DNA of 33,067 nucleotides. It comes from Myxococcus vastator (GTDB taxonomy: Bacteria; Myxococcota; Myxococcia; Myxococcales; Myxococcaceae). Below are positions 6,886 to 14,805 of the stretch, piece after piece. The position numbers and the translations under genes are program-made. The stretch's first letter is position 1. Every line of letters begins with the position of its first letter. Below the pieces are notes generated by a model, which was not told where the DNA came from, made no database searches, and saw nothing but the letters and a program-made list of their open reading frames with translations. The stretch spans positions 1-33,067 of the forward strand of contig NZ_JAAIYB010000037.1 in NCBI RefSeq assembly GCF_010894475.1, given 5' to 3'.

Positions 6886-7700
6886 GTTCGACGCGACGAG
6901 GATTCCTCAAGGGCATTCTGGGAACAGGCGCGGCGAGCGCGGCGGCGACGACGCTGCCGGGCTGCGCGCCGGACATCAACCCCGCTCCGGTGACGGACGT
7001 CACGGCCAGCGAGCTGGGGACGGTGGACCTCCTGGTGTCGCGCTATCCGGACCTGGAGCCCGTGGGCGGCGCGTTGACGGTGCGCGTCCCGGGTGAGCAG
7101 GTGCCGCTGCTGGTGGTGCACTCCAAGGACGACGGCGCGCCGGACGACTTCTCCGTGCTGTCGTCGCTGTGCACGCACGTCGGTTGCCCCCTGGGCTTCG
7201 ACGGCAAGGACGTCATCTGCCCCTGCCACCTGTCGCGCTTCAGCGCCACGGACGGCGCGGTGCTCCAGCGGCCGGCCACCGTGCCGCTGCAGACGTTCGC
7301 GGCGGAGTACAACCCGAACACGGGCGTGCTGCGCATCAACCTGCGCGCGGGCCAGAGCGACTTCCCGTCCGCGGTGAACGGGCAGGTGGTGCTGCCGCTC
7401 AGCCAGTTCCCCCAGCTTCGGGACGTGGGCGGCTCGGTGACGGGGGTGCCGTCCGGGTACGGCAAGCGCATCTTCGTGTTCCGCCTGCAGGACAACTCGT
7501 TGTCGGCGGTGGACTCCGTGTGCACCCATGCCTTCTGCGAGGTGAACTACCGCGAGCAGGAGGCGGACCTGTTCTGCGCCTGCCACGCGTCCATCTTCAC
7601 GCGGGACGGCGCGGTGACGCAGGGGCCGGCCACCATTCCCCTCAAGAAGTTCACGGTGTCGGAGACCGGCGACTCCGTGGTGCTGACCGGCGTGGCGTGA
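6882..7700 (+). CDS. Tat-exported double-Rieske [2Fe-2S] protein, probable lipoprotein
   Basis: The protein has 272 residues; GTG 6882 overlaps the yceI stop. The N-terminus STRRGFLKGILGTGAASAA is a twin-arginine signal, suitable for export of a folded iron-sulfur protein. LPGC at 25-28 is a plausible, slightly atypical lipobox, so the mature protein may be lipid-anchored at C28. Two complete Rieske domains follow. Domain 1 has CTHVGC (C97, H99, C102) and CPCH (C113, C115, H116). Domain 2 has CTHAFC (C214, H216, C219) and CACH (C232, C234, H235). Each retains the four cluster ligands and the disulfide pair typical of bc1/b6f-type high-potential Rieske proteins. No catalytic oxygenase domain is present, so the role is electron transfer. 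Two clusters in one short exported chain is unusual and could allow cluster-to-cluster hopping. Confidence 0.93.
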   Translation: MSSTRRGFLKGILGTGAASAAATTLPGCAPDINPAPVTDVTASELGTVDLLVSRYPDLEPVGGALTVRVPGEQVPLLVVHSKDDGAPDDFSVLSSLCTHVGCPLGFDGKDVICPCHLSRFSATDGAVLQRPATVPLQTFAAEYNPNTGVLRINLRAGQSDFPSAVNGQVVLPLSQFPQLRDVGGSVTGVPSGYGKRIFVFRLQDNSLSAVDSVCTHAFCEVNYREQEADLFCACHASIFTRDGAVTQGPATIPLKKFTVSETGDSVVLTGVA

Positions 7701-7709
7701 GCCATGCGC

Positions 7710-7735
7710 GGGTGGGCCCGACACCAGGCCCGCCC
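7710..7735. terminator. Hairpin between convergent Rieske and CBS genes
   Basis: GGGTGGGCC (7710-7718) pairs with GGCCCGCCC (7727-7735), 9 bp with one G-U pair and an 8-base loop. There is no U-run on either side. It could act for both genes. Confidence 0.6.
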
Positions 7736-7760
7736 GCACTCGAAGGGCGCGCGGCGTCGC

Positions 7761-8930
7761 TCAGCCGAGCCGGCTCCAGAAGGAGCGCTTGGAGGAGATG
7801 CGCTCCAGGGCTTGTTGCAGCTCCTCGTCGTGGTCGGCGCGCAGCGCGATGTCGCCCAGGGAGATGATGCCCACGATGCCGTCGTCGCGCTCCACCACGG
7901 GGATGCGGCGCAGCTGACGGCGCCCCATCAGCCCGATGACGTCATGGAGCGTGTCGTCCGGCGTGACGGCCTCCACGTCATCCGTCATCACGTCGGACGC
8001 GCGGAGCTGTTCGGGTGAGCGGCCTCCCGTGAGGGCGCGGACCACCAGGTCCCGGTCGGTGACGATGCCCACCAGCCGGCCTCGCTCGTCCACGATGGGG
8101 ACGACGCCGCAGGACTCGTCCTTCATGATTTGCGCCACGTCCCGCAGCGGGCTCTCCGGGCGCGCCGTGCGCACGTTGCGCGTCATCACCTCGCGGGCCA
8201 TCAGGGGCTCGTGACGCCAGCGGCCGGGGCGGGCGCGGCCCGCGACGGCGGTGTAGACCTGGGTGCTCGCGCCGTCACGCCGCGCGCTGGTGGACGAAGG
8301 CGCGCCTGCTCCAGCCCAGCGGTGGGTGCTCGCCTCGTCACGGGCTGAAGCGGACGCCGCGCCTTCCCCGCGGTAGGTGCTCGCCTCGTCGCGGCCCGGG
8401 CCATGGGATGCGCTCCGGTCCATCCGGTAGTGGGGGCGCGCGTCGCCATGGCGCTCCTCGCCGTGCAAGGCGCGCTCACGGCCATGGAAGCGCACGTCGC
8501 GGTAGGACTCCCCCTGAGGGGCCTGCGTGAGGGAGGGCTCGTCGCCACCGCCGCCGTAGCCGGTGCGGTCCCAGGACCGGTAGTCAGCGCGCTGGCGGGA
8601 GAACTCGACGTCCTGTTCCCCGGTGTCGTGCCGGGGTCCCTTGCCGCTGGCATAGTGGCTGTCCCGGTCGTCCCGGCCGTAGGGGCCGCTGTCCTCCGGG
8701 GACGTGCCGTTCATGTCCTCGCGAGGCCCGTCGTCCACCTGGGTGCGCGGCCTGGCCATGCGCATCGTCGCCGCGCGGTGGTAGCGGCCCTGGCGGGTGG
8801 AGGCCTCCTCGTCGCGGGCGGGGTTCCAGCCGGTGAGGTCGGACTCGGCGCGCTCCCGCGAGCCCGGAGGCGCCACGTCCGCCTCGCGGTGGGGTTCATC
8901 CCTGCCGTTGTCCATGCTTCTGTGGGTCAT
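7761..8930 (-). CDS. CBS-domain pair protein with long disordered N-terminus
   Basis: The protein has 389 residues from ATG 8930, with GAGGAG upstream. Residues 1-240 are hydrophilic and low in complexity (Arg, Asp, Gly, Ser, His). They include an imperfect repeat: EEASTRQ, RDEASTYR, RDEASTHR, RDGASTQV. Residues 245-365 are a tandem CBS pair: AREVMTRNVRT with CGVVPIVDERGRLVGIVTDR, and ASDVMTDDVEAVTP with LRRIPVVERDDGIVGIISLG. CBS pairs bind adenosine nucleotides and usually sense energy charge. Stand-alone CBS proteins regulate unknown partners. The RDEAST repeats may be interaction or phosphorylation sites, which is inference. It is monocistronic and convergent with the Rieske gene. Confidence 0.93.
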   Translation of the reverse strand: MTHRSMDNGRDEPHREADVAPPGSRERAESDLTGWNPARDEEASTRQGRYHRAATMRMARPRTQVDDGPREDMNGTSPEDSGPYGRDDRDSHYASGKGPRHDTGEQDVEFSRQRADYRSWDRTGYGGGGDEPSLTQAPQGESYRDVRFHGRERALHGEERHGDARPHYRMDRSASHGPGRDEASTYRGEGAASASARDEASTHRWAGAGAPSSTSARRDGASTQVYTAVAGRARPGRWRHEPLMAREVMTRNVRTARPESPLRDVAQIMKDESCGVVPIVDERGRLVGIVTDRDLVVRALTGGRSPEQLRASDVMTDDVEAVTPDDTLHDVIGLMGRRQLRRIPVVERDDGIVGIISLGDIALRADHDEELQQALERISSKRSFWSRLG

Positions 8931-9040
8931 GACGCTCCTCGGGCGCAGTGGGGTTCAAACTGCAACGCTGGGGGTGAGGCCGCGTGCCTCCAAGGTGCGA
9001 GCGTCCGAGCGAGCGGGTGCCTGTCCCGCCCTGGCGCTCC

Positions 9041-10165
9041 TCACCCCGCCGCCAGCGCGTCCCCCAGGCGGACCAGGCCGCTGAACTCCTCCAGCTCCGC
9101 GCCCGCGTCCGGCGCGGCCACCGCGAGCGTCCCGGTGGGAAGGTGCCGGGTGAGGCGGTCGAGCACGTCCTGGTGGGCCTTGGCGCGCGCCTGCTCCACC
9201 GCGGCCAGGCGGGCCAGGGCCGCCACGGCGTGCTCCGCGTGGCGGTCGCCTCCGGTGTGCTCCAGCAGGGCCTCGGGCGCCGCGAGCACGTCGTCATGGG
9301 CCCAGCTCCGGTTCAGCACGTAGCCCGCGAAGGGCAGGCCCCGCGCGGCCAGCGTCTCGCGGAACCAGGTGGCCTCGCGCAGGGAGGCGGGCTCCGGGGA
9401 CGTCACCAGCAGGAAGGCCGCGTCCGGCGAGGCCAACCGCTGGTGCAGCCGCTCCGTGTGCAGCCGCATGCCGGAGAAGAGGCCGCCGAACGCGCCGATG
9501 AAGCCGCGCATCTCCTGGGTGAAGCCCGCGCCGAAGATGCCCGCCAGGACGCGGTCCACCACCACCTGCGCGCCGTGCCACAGCCGCCCGCCGCGCGCCC
9601 GCTTCTGCGGGCCGAACAGCGACACGATGCGTTCATCCAGGAAGCGCGCCAGCCGTCCGGGCGCGTCCAGGAAGTCCAGCGCGTGCCGGCTGGGGGGCGT
9701 GTCCAGCAGGATGAGCTCGTAGCGGCCGTCCTCGAGGAAGCCGTCCAGGGCCTCGGCGGCGGCGTACTCCTGCACGCCCGCCACCAGCTCCGACAGGAAG
9801 CGGTAGAGGCGGTGGTCGACAATCGCGCGCGCCGTTTCGGGCGTGGGCGCCAGCCGGTGCACCATGCGCTCGAAGATGGCGCGGGGGTCCAGCATCCACA
9901 CGTCCAGGAGCCCCGGGCCCTGGCGGCCATCGGCGAAGAGGCGCTCGGGGGGAATCGACGTGGGCTCGGGGCCGCTCTCCTGCAGTCCCATGGCCTCCGC
10001 GAGCCTGCGCGCCGGGTCGATGGTGAGCACCAGCACCCGCCGTCCCGCGCGCGCGGCGGCCACGCCCAGGGCCGCCGCCGTCGTCGTCTTGCCCACGCCG
10101 CCCGCTCCGCACAGGACGACGACGCGCTTCTCACGCAGCAGCCGGCGCAGGTCGCCCGCGCTCAT
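9041..10165 (-). CDS. ArsA/Get3-like ATPase, second of a pair (signature Lys missing)
   Basis: The protein has 374 residues from ATG 10165 with GGGAG 8 bases upstream; the open frame extends further but lacks a ribosome site there. It belongs to the deviant-Walker-A ATPases (ArsA/Get3/MinD class). The P-loop is GAGGVGKTTT, with K26 present but A21 where the family has its intersubunit signature Lys. The switch I DPA motif is intact (TIDPARR, D50). Switch II is LLDTPPSRHALDFLDAPGRL. Later come FIGAFGGLFSGM and GYVLNRSW. No cysteines suggest metalloid binding, so a Get3-like or unknown role is likelier than arsenite export. It lies 52 bp downstream of its paralogue in the same direction. The complementary motif losses suggest the two form a heterodimer. 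Confidence 0.92.
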   Translation of the reverse strand: MSAGDLRRLLREKRVVVLCGAGGVGKTTTAAALGVAAARAGRRVLVLTIDPARRLAEAMGLQESGPEPTSIPPERLFADGRQGPGLLDVWMLDPRAIFERMVHRLAPTPETARAIVDHRLYRFLSELVAGVQEYAAAEALDGFLEDGRYELILLDTPPSRHALDFLDAPGRLARFLDERIVSLFGPQKRARGGRLWHGAQVVVDRVLAGIFGAGFTQEMRGFIGAFGGLFSGMRLHTERLHQRLASPDAAFLLVTSPEPASLREATWFRETLAARGLPFAGYVLNRSWAHDDVLAAPEALLEHTGGDRHAEHAVAALARLAAVEQARAKAHQDVLDRLTRHLPTGTLAVAAPDAGAELEEFSGLVRLGDALAAG

Positions 10166-10217
10166 GGCGTGCGCTCCCGTGACACGCGCCGGCGCCCGCT
10201 GCTTCGTCGCCCATGGC

Positions 10218-11162
10218 TCACGGCAGGGCCTCCTGCCAAGGCGCGTGCTCCGGGCGAGGTGCGAACCCCTCCGCCAGCGCCTCGACCAGCGCGGGGCCGG
10301 TGGCGGGAAGCTCGGGCAGGGTGAGCAGCGGCGCGCGCAGCGTGCGCGCCAGCCGGAGGGAGGCGGCCCGGGCCCGCTCCAGCCGCTCCAGCTCACGCCA
10401 CCCCTGGTGCGGCCCGTGCGCGGCGAGCAGCCGGCGCAGCGCGGCGCGGGACTCGGGCGTGAAGGGGTCCTCCGGCATCCGGTTGAGGACGGCCGCGGAC
10501 AGGGGCAGCTCCAGCCGGCGCAGCTCGGCGGCCACGGTGAGCGCCTCGCTGACGGGCAGCGGCTCCGGCAGGCTGGTGAGGACCACCGCGGTGCGCGCCG
10601 CATCCTGGAGGAAGTCGAGCCCCTCCCGCACGTCGCGGCCAATGGGGCCCCCGGGCATCAGGGACAGCACGCGCTGGGGCAGGGCGGCCAGCGCCAGCGC
10701 GTGTCCCGTGGCGGGCAGGTCGACGACGGTCAGCGGGTGGACGAAGCGCCCATCCGGCCGGGTGAGCCGGAGCAGGGCCAGCAGTTGGTACATCAGCCCC
10801 ATCTCCCGGAGCGCGGGCCCGGCTTCCAGGAAGCGGCGCAGGGCCCGGGTACGCAGCGCGGCGTCGGCCAGCCAGCGCGCGGGCAGGGCGCGCTCCAGGA
10901 AGTGCCGGTGGCCCTCCGCCGCGGACAGCCGCACGAAGTGGAGCCCGGGACGCACCCGCGTCACCTGGGGCCCTGCCTGACGCGCTCCCACTCGCGCGGC
11001 CAGGGGGGAAGGCCCGTCCTCCTCCGGCGCCAGCTCCGCCAGCAGCACGGTGCGGCCCGCGCGCGCGGCGGCCACGGCCAGCGCCGCCGCCAGCGTCGTC
11101 TTCCCCACGCCGCCCTTGCCCGATACGAGCAGCGCACGCTTGTCCCAGAGGGCTTCGAGCAC
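10218..11162 (-). CDS. ArsA/Get3-like ATPase, first of a pair (switch I Asp missing)
   Basis: The canonical deviant P-loop is GKGGVGKTTL, with signature K16 and K21. The switch I DPA is replaced by LAPEED, putting A45 where the catalytic Asp sits in ArsA/Get3. Switch II is VVDLPATGHALAL, close to Get3 DTAPTGHTL. Further on are LTSLPEPLPVSEAL and AAVLNRMPEDPFTPES. I chose GTG 11162 (314 residues) because it gives the same short lead to the P-loop as in the paralogue. GTG 11228 (336 residues) is also possible. It is first in a two-gene operon with the 9041-10165 gene. Paired ArsA-like genes occur in myxobacteria and actinobacteria with no settled function. Confidence 0.9.
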   Translation of the reverse strand: MLEALWDKRALLVSGKGGVGKTTLAAALAVAAARAGRTVLLAELAPEEDGPSPLAARVGARQAGPQVTRVRPGLHFVRLSAAEGHRHFLERALPARWLADAALRTRALRRFLEAGPALREMGLMYQLLALLRLTRPDGRFVHPLTVVDLPATGHALALAALPQRVLSLMPGGPIGRDVREGLDFLQDAARTAVVLTSLPEPLPVSEALTVAAELRRLELPLSAAVLNRMPEDPFTPESRAALRRLLAAHGPHQGWRELERLERARAASLRLARTLRAPLLTLPELPATGPALVEALAEGFAPRPEHAPWQEALP

Positions 11163-11263
11163 CGGCCACCGTCCTGTCGCAGCGCCCCAGGCCGCGCGCT
11201 GTCCCCGATACGGTGGGGAAGGCGACACGCCAGGACAACCGAGGCCCCGGTGCCACGGCCCCA

Positions 11264-11285
11264 GGCACGCGGTCGCTCGCGTGCC
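11264..11285. terminator. Hairpin downstream of the ornithine aminotransferase gene
   Basis: GGCACGCG (11264-11271) pairs perfectly with CGCGTGCC (11278-11285) around a six-base loop, 16 bases after the rocD stop. There is no U-run, so it may be a terminator or only a stabilising stem. Confidence 0.5.
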
Positions 11286-11300
11286 CGGGCGGCGCTGGGA

Positions 11301-12521
11301 CTACAGCGCCTCGATGACCTTCTTGATGCGCTCGAAGGCCCAGTCCAGCTCGGCCTGGGTGACGATGAGCGGCGGCGTGAGGCGGATGACGGAGTCGTGC
11401 GTCTCCTTGCAGAGCACGCCCTCTTTCATCAACGCCTCGCAGGCAGGCCGCGCGGAGATGTCCAGCGCCACGCCAATCATCAGCCCCCGGCCGCGCACCT
11501 CCACGATGTGGCGGTTCTTCAGCGTCCTCAGCATGGCCAGGAACGACGCGCCCAGCTCGGCGGAGCGCTCCACCAGGCGCTCGTCGCGCAGCACGTCCAG
11601 GGCGGTGCGCGCCACGGCGCAGCCCAGCGGATTGCCGCCGTAGGTGCTGCCGTGCTCGCCGGGGCGGAGCACGCCCATGACCTCGTCATCCGCCATGACG
11701 GCGGACACCGGGTAGAAGCCGCCCGACAGCGCCTTGCCCACCACGACGACGTCCGGCCGCACGTCCTCGTGCTGGAAGGCGAACGTCTTCCCGGTGCGCC
11801 CCAGGCCCGTCTGGATTTCATCCACCATGAACAGCACGCGGTGCTGGCGGCAGAGCCCGGCCACCTGCTTCAGGTAGCCGTCGCGCGGAATCAGCACGCC
11901 GGCCTCCGCCTGGATGGGCTCCATCAGGATGGCGCAGGTGTTGGGGGTGATGGCGCGCCGCACCGCCTCCACGTCGTCGTAGGGCACCACGGTGAAGCCG
12001 GGCGTGAAGGGGCCAAAGCCCCGCCGGTAGCTCGGCTCGGTGGAGAAGCTGATGAGGCTGATGGTGCGCCCGTGGAAGTTGTTCGCGAAGACGATGACCT
12101 CCGCCTTGTCCTCGGGGATGCCCTTGACGGTGTGGCCCCACTTGCGCGCCAGCTTGATGGCCGTCTCCACCGCCTCCGCCCCCGAGTTCATCGGCAGCGC
12201 GCGGCTCAAGCCAGACAGCTCGCGCAGGGCCTTGTAGAGGTGGGGGAGCTGGTCATTGCGGAAGGCCCGTGACGTCAGCGTCACCTTCGCGGCCTGCTCG
12301 CGCAGCGTCTCCAGGATGCGCGGGTGACAGTGCCCCTGGTTCACCGCCGAGTACGCGCTCAGGCAGTCCAGGTACTTGCGGCCCTCCACGTCATGGACCC
12401 AGCAGCCCTCGCCCCGCTCGATGACGAGGTCCAGCGGATGGTAGTTGTGCGCCCCATACCGCTCCTCCAGGTCGATGAAGTCGCGCGTGGAGAGGGCGGG
12501 GGCGGCGTGCTCGGTGCTCAT
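11301..12521 (-). CDS. rocD: Ornithine aminotransferase
   Basis: A PLP-dependent class III aminotransferase that converts ornithine plus 2-oxoglutarate to glutamate semialdehyde plus glutamate, linking arginine breakdown to proline and glutamate. It has 406 residues, full length. Family marks are YGAHNYHPLDLVIERGEG at the N-terminus, LDCLSAYSAVNQGHCHP, MNSGAEAVETAIKLARKWG for cofactor phosphate binding, NNFHGRT, the DE pair D234-E235 in FMVDEIQTGLGRTGK, and the Schiff-base Lys K263 in VVGKALSGGFYPVS. These favour ornithine over acetylornithine aminotransferase. ATG 12521 follows an AGGGAG site. It stands alone; no other arginine genes are near. Confidence 0.96.
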   Translation of the reverse strand: MSTEHAAPALSTRDFIDLEERYGAHNYHPLDLVIERGEGCWVHDVEGRKYLDCLSAYSAVNQGHCHPRILETLREQAAKVTLTSRAFRNDQLPHLYKALRELSGLSRALPMNSGAEAVETAIKLARKWGHTVKGIPEDKAEVIVFANNFHGRTISLISFSTEPSYRRGFGPFTPGFTVVPYDDVEAVRRAITPNTCAILMEPIQAEAGVLIPRDGYLKQVAGLCRQHRVLFMVDEIQTGLGRTGKTFAFQHEDVRPDVVVVGKALSGGFYPVSAVMADDEVMGVLRPGEHGSTYGGNPLGCAVARTALDVLRDERLVERSAELGASFLAMLRTLKNRHIVEVRGRGLMIGVALDISARPACEALMKEGVLCKETHDSVIRLTPPLIVTQAELDWAFERIKKVIEAL

Positions 12522-12653
12522 GGAACTCCCTGGGGTGTCGGGTGGCGCGAAGCAGGACCCTCGATTTCGATGAAGTCCTTCGACGTGTCCACCCTCGCAT
12601 GCGCCCAGGCGGTTGTTTCGTTGAGCACCGCACCCCGGCCATGGCTCGCCGCG

Positions 12654-13337
12654 TCAGTGGACGGACCAGCGCTCCGCGATTTCTTCGCAGGCGAGCACCA
12701 CGTCGCTCAGCCGCCGGATGTGCGCCCGCGGCGCGGTGAAGACCGTCCCCGCGAAGACGTCCACCACCTGGATGAGGCGGTGGTCACACGGGCCCAGCGG
12801 GCACAGGTGCTGCTCGGTGAAGCGCTGGAGCAGCGTGCCGATGTACTGCCCTGAGCGCTCATCCAGCGGCTGGTGCTTGGAGAAGTAGAGCTTCATCAAG
12901 CCCACGCGCGCGTTGCCATGTCTGTCCATGCGCTGGAGCACGACCTCCGGCCGCACGCTGATGGTGACGCCCGCCACCTCCAGCACCGGAGGCTCCGCGC
13001 CGACCGCGCTGATGAGCGTCTCCTCCAAATCCAACCAGGGCACCAGGTCCGCGAAGCGCTCGAGCGCCTCTGAACAGAGCTGCAGCCGCTGCGCCTCGAA
13101 CTCCGTCTGGGGCACGCTGCACGCGAAGCGGCGCTGATGCTCGCGGAGGAGGGCCAGGTCCATGCCCCGGCAGAGGAAGTCCGTAATCGCATGCGACGCC
13201 TCCGGGTAGCGCAGGTACTGCTGCTCCGGCGGGTGCTTCTGGTCGCGGATGATGCGCTTGCGACGCGCGGGCGTGGCGACGAGGTACTCGCCCAACTTGT
13301 TCACGGACACACGCGGCAGTTCACGGATTTCCGCCAT
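12654..13337 (-). CDS. Hypothetical protein, possible PD-(D/E)XK-like fold
   Basis: The protein has 227 residues from ATG 13337 with a GGGGGAG site. I cannot name the family with certainty. The N-terminus, VSVNKLGEYLVATPARRKRI followed by IRDQKHPPE, reads as a conserved helical module. The core TISVRPEVVLQR, then NARVGLMKLYFSKHQPLDE, resembles strand-turn-strand segments of PD-(D/E)XK nuclease-like proteins, where a Lys ends the second strand. The acidic metal ligand is not clear, so nuclease activity is only a possibility. The C-terminus has Cys/His in EQHLCPLGPCDH and then a helix. There is no signal peptide or transmembrane segment. Flanking genes do not indicate a role. Confidence 0.82.
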   Translation of the reverse strand: MAEIRELPRVSVNKLGEYLVATPARRKRIIRDQKHPPEQQYLRYPEASHAITDFLCRGMDLALLREHQRRFACSVPQTEFEAQRLQLCSEALERFADLVPWLDLEETLISAVGAEPPVLEVAGVTISVRPEVVLQRMDRHGNARVGLMKLYFSKHQPLDERSGQYIGTLLQRFTEQHLCPLGPCDHRLIQVVDVFAGTVFTAPRAHIRRLSDVVLACEEIAERWSVH

Positions 13338-13415
13338 GGAATCGCTCCCCCTGGGTGCTGGCGAATAAGCACACAGTACAGAGGGGGGCTGACACGCATG
13401 GGCCGGCGTGAGGGC

Positions 13416-13721
13416 TCACTCCCTCTGGGGTTCGCCGTCGGGGTAGGCGCTCCAATACGTGTCGGGCAAGGGGTTGGTGCCGGCGTCGCTGCGCGGTCCA
13501 TCCCCATCCCCAATCTCATCCAGGATGGCGCCGGGCGTGCGCTCCGCCGGGTCGATGGTGCGGGTGCGCATGGGCTGTGTGTCTTCAGCCGCCTCGGCGG
13601 TGTCCGTCAGGTCGCGTTCCTCTTCGCTCTCCGGAGTGGGCTGCCGCGGCTCCTGCGTGCGGCCGTAGTAATCCTCGGGTGGCTGGATGCCCGGCTGTTG
13701 CTGCTTGTCGCGCTGAGCCAT
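13416..13721 (-). CDS. Small acidic, hydrophilic hypothetical protein
   Basis: The protein has 101 residues from ATG 13721, with GGAGGG seven bases upstream. It is rich in Glu, Asp, Pro, Gln, Arg and Thr with almost no hydrophobic core (EDYYGRTQEPRQPTPESEEE, DGDGPRSDAG), so it is probably disordered. No family is recognised. It is divergent from the zinc-ribbon pair, sharing a 133-bp upstream region, and lies 78 bp after the start of the 12654-13337 gene in the same direction. Confidence 0.7.
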   Translation of the reverse strand: MAQRDKQQQPGIQPPEDYYGRTQEPRQPTPESEEERDLTDTAEAAEDTQPMRTRTIDPAERTPGAILDEIGDGDGPRSDAGTNPLPDTYWSAYPDGEPQRE

Positions 13722-13854
13722 GGTGGATTCCCTCCGTCACACTACGCTCGTAACGGGACAGGCCGGCGGCAACGGGCCGGCGGGCATGCAAGCCAGGAGA
13801 GCGGGCAGGCGGTCGGGATGGACGTCTCGGGTCCGGTGCGCCAAGACTGGCGGG

Positions 13855-14805
13855 ATGGCCGAGCAATCCCAACAGACACCGTCCGCCGTGGCCGGACCGT
13901 TGCTCCACCTGGGGTGCCAGTCCTGCGGCGCGCGCCTGGTGCTGGAGCCCGCGCTGCGGACCACGCGCTGCCCCTACTGCGCCGCGCCCGCCGTGGTGGA
14001 GCGTCCTCCGGTGCCCGGTGTGCCGGAGCCTGTCTTCGCGCTGGGCTTCGCGCTCACGCATATGGCGGCGAAGGCGCAGGTGGCGCGATGGTTGCGCTCG
14101 CGCAGCCGCTTCACGCGCTCCGGCATCCGCTCCGCCGCTCCGGGCGAGGTGCGAGGCGTGTACGTGCCCGCGTACCTCTACAGCGTGCTGGCGCAGGCGC
14201 GCTACCGCGCCTCCATCGGGGAGAACTACCAGGAGACGGAGACGTACACGACGACGGAGAACGGGAAGACGGTGACGCGTACGCGCACCGTGACGCGCAC
14301 GGAGTGGCGCCCGCTGGAAGGGGAGCTCTCCAGCTACGTGGCGGACGTGCTCGTCACCGCGTCCAAGGGCCTGGACAACGCGGAGCTGGAGGCGCTGGAG
14401 CCCTTCGACCTGCGCGGCCTGGCGCGCTACACCCCGGCGCTCATCTCCGGCTGGTTGGCGGAGGAGCCCTCGCTCACGCTGGCGCAGTGTGAGGCGCTGG
14501 CCCGGAAGGAAGCGGTGGAGCGCGTCAGCGGGCTGTTGTCGCGCTTCATGCCGGGGGACTCGCACCGGGGCCTGGAGCACGAGTCACGGCTGGACTGGGA
14601 GGCGCTCGACGTGTGCCTGCTGCCCGTCTGGGTGCTGGCGGTGAAGTACGCGAAGGACGCGCCGCCGCTGCGGGTGCTCGTCAACGGGCAGACGGGGGCC
14701 GTTCACGGCAAGGCGCCCATCTCCCCGTGGAAGGTGCTGGCCGCCGTGGTGGCGCTGCTGGTGGTGCTGGCCGTGGGCTGGCTGTTCATGGGAGGCGGGC
14801 GATGA
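13855..14805 (+). CDS. Zinc-ribbon protein with C-terminal membrane anchor (first of pair)
   Basis: The protein has 316 residues from ATG 13855. A zinc ribbon sits at the N-terminus: CQSCGARL, then CPYCAAP. The central region is soluble and includes FALGFALTHMAAKAQVARWL, VRGVYVPAYLYSVLAQARY, and a Thr/Arg-rich segment ENGKTVTRTRTVTRTEW. Near the end, LPVWVLAVKY and LRVLVNGQTGAVHGKAPISP precede a single transmembrane helix at about 293-312. This resembles uncharacterised TFIIB-type zinc-ribbon membrane proteins. With the tail helix the soluble part faces the cytoplasm. The stop overlaps the start of the next gene (ATGA), a paralogue, so the two are translationally coupled and may form a complex. 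Confidence 0.87.
   Translation: MAEQSQQTPSAVAGPLLHLGCQSCGARLVLEPALRTTRCPYCAAPAVVERPPVPGVPEPVFALGFALTHMAAKAQVARWLRSRSRFTRSGIRSAAPGEVRGVYVPAYLYSVLAQARYRASIGENYQETETYTTTENGKTVTRTRTVTRTEWRPLEGELSSYVADVLVTASKGLDNAELEALEPFDLRGLARYTPALISGWLAEEPSLTLAQCEALARKEAVERVSGLLSRFMPGDSHRGLEHESRLDWEALDVCLLPVWVLAVKYAKDAPPLRVLVNGQTGAVHGKAPISPWKVLAAVVALLVVLAVGWLFMGGGR

Noticed and set aside
8403-9323. 306-codon plus-strand frame opposite the CBS gene
   Set aside because: It runs antisense to a protein with clear CBS motifs and crosses an intergenic region; no domain is visible in it.
10165-10642. Extension of the second ArsA-like protein to a 533-residue form
   Set aside because: The added N-terminus is Arg/Pro-rich shadow sequence overlapping the upstream ATPase gene in another frame. 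ATG 10165 has a good ribosome site.
9843-12272. 809-codon plus-strand frame over the ArsA-like and rocD genes
   Set aside because: It is antisense to three motif-rich genes; length alone is expected from codon bias in high-GC DNA.
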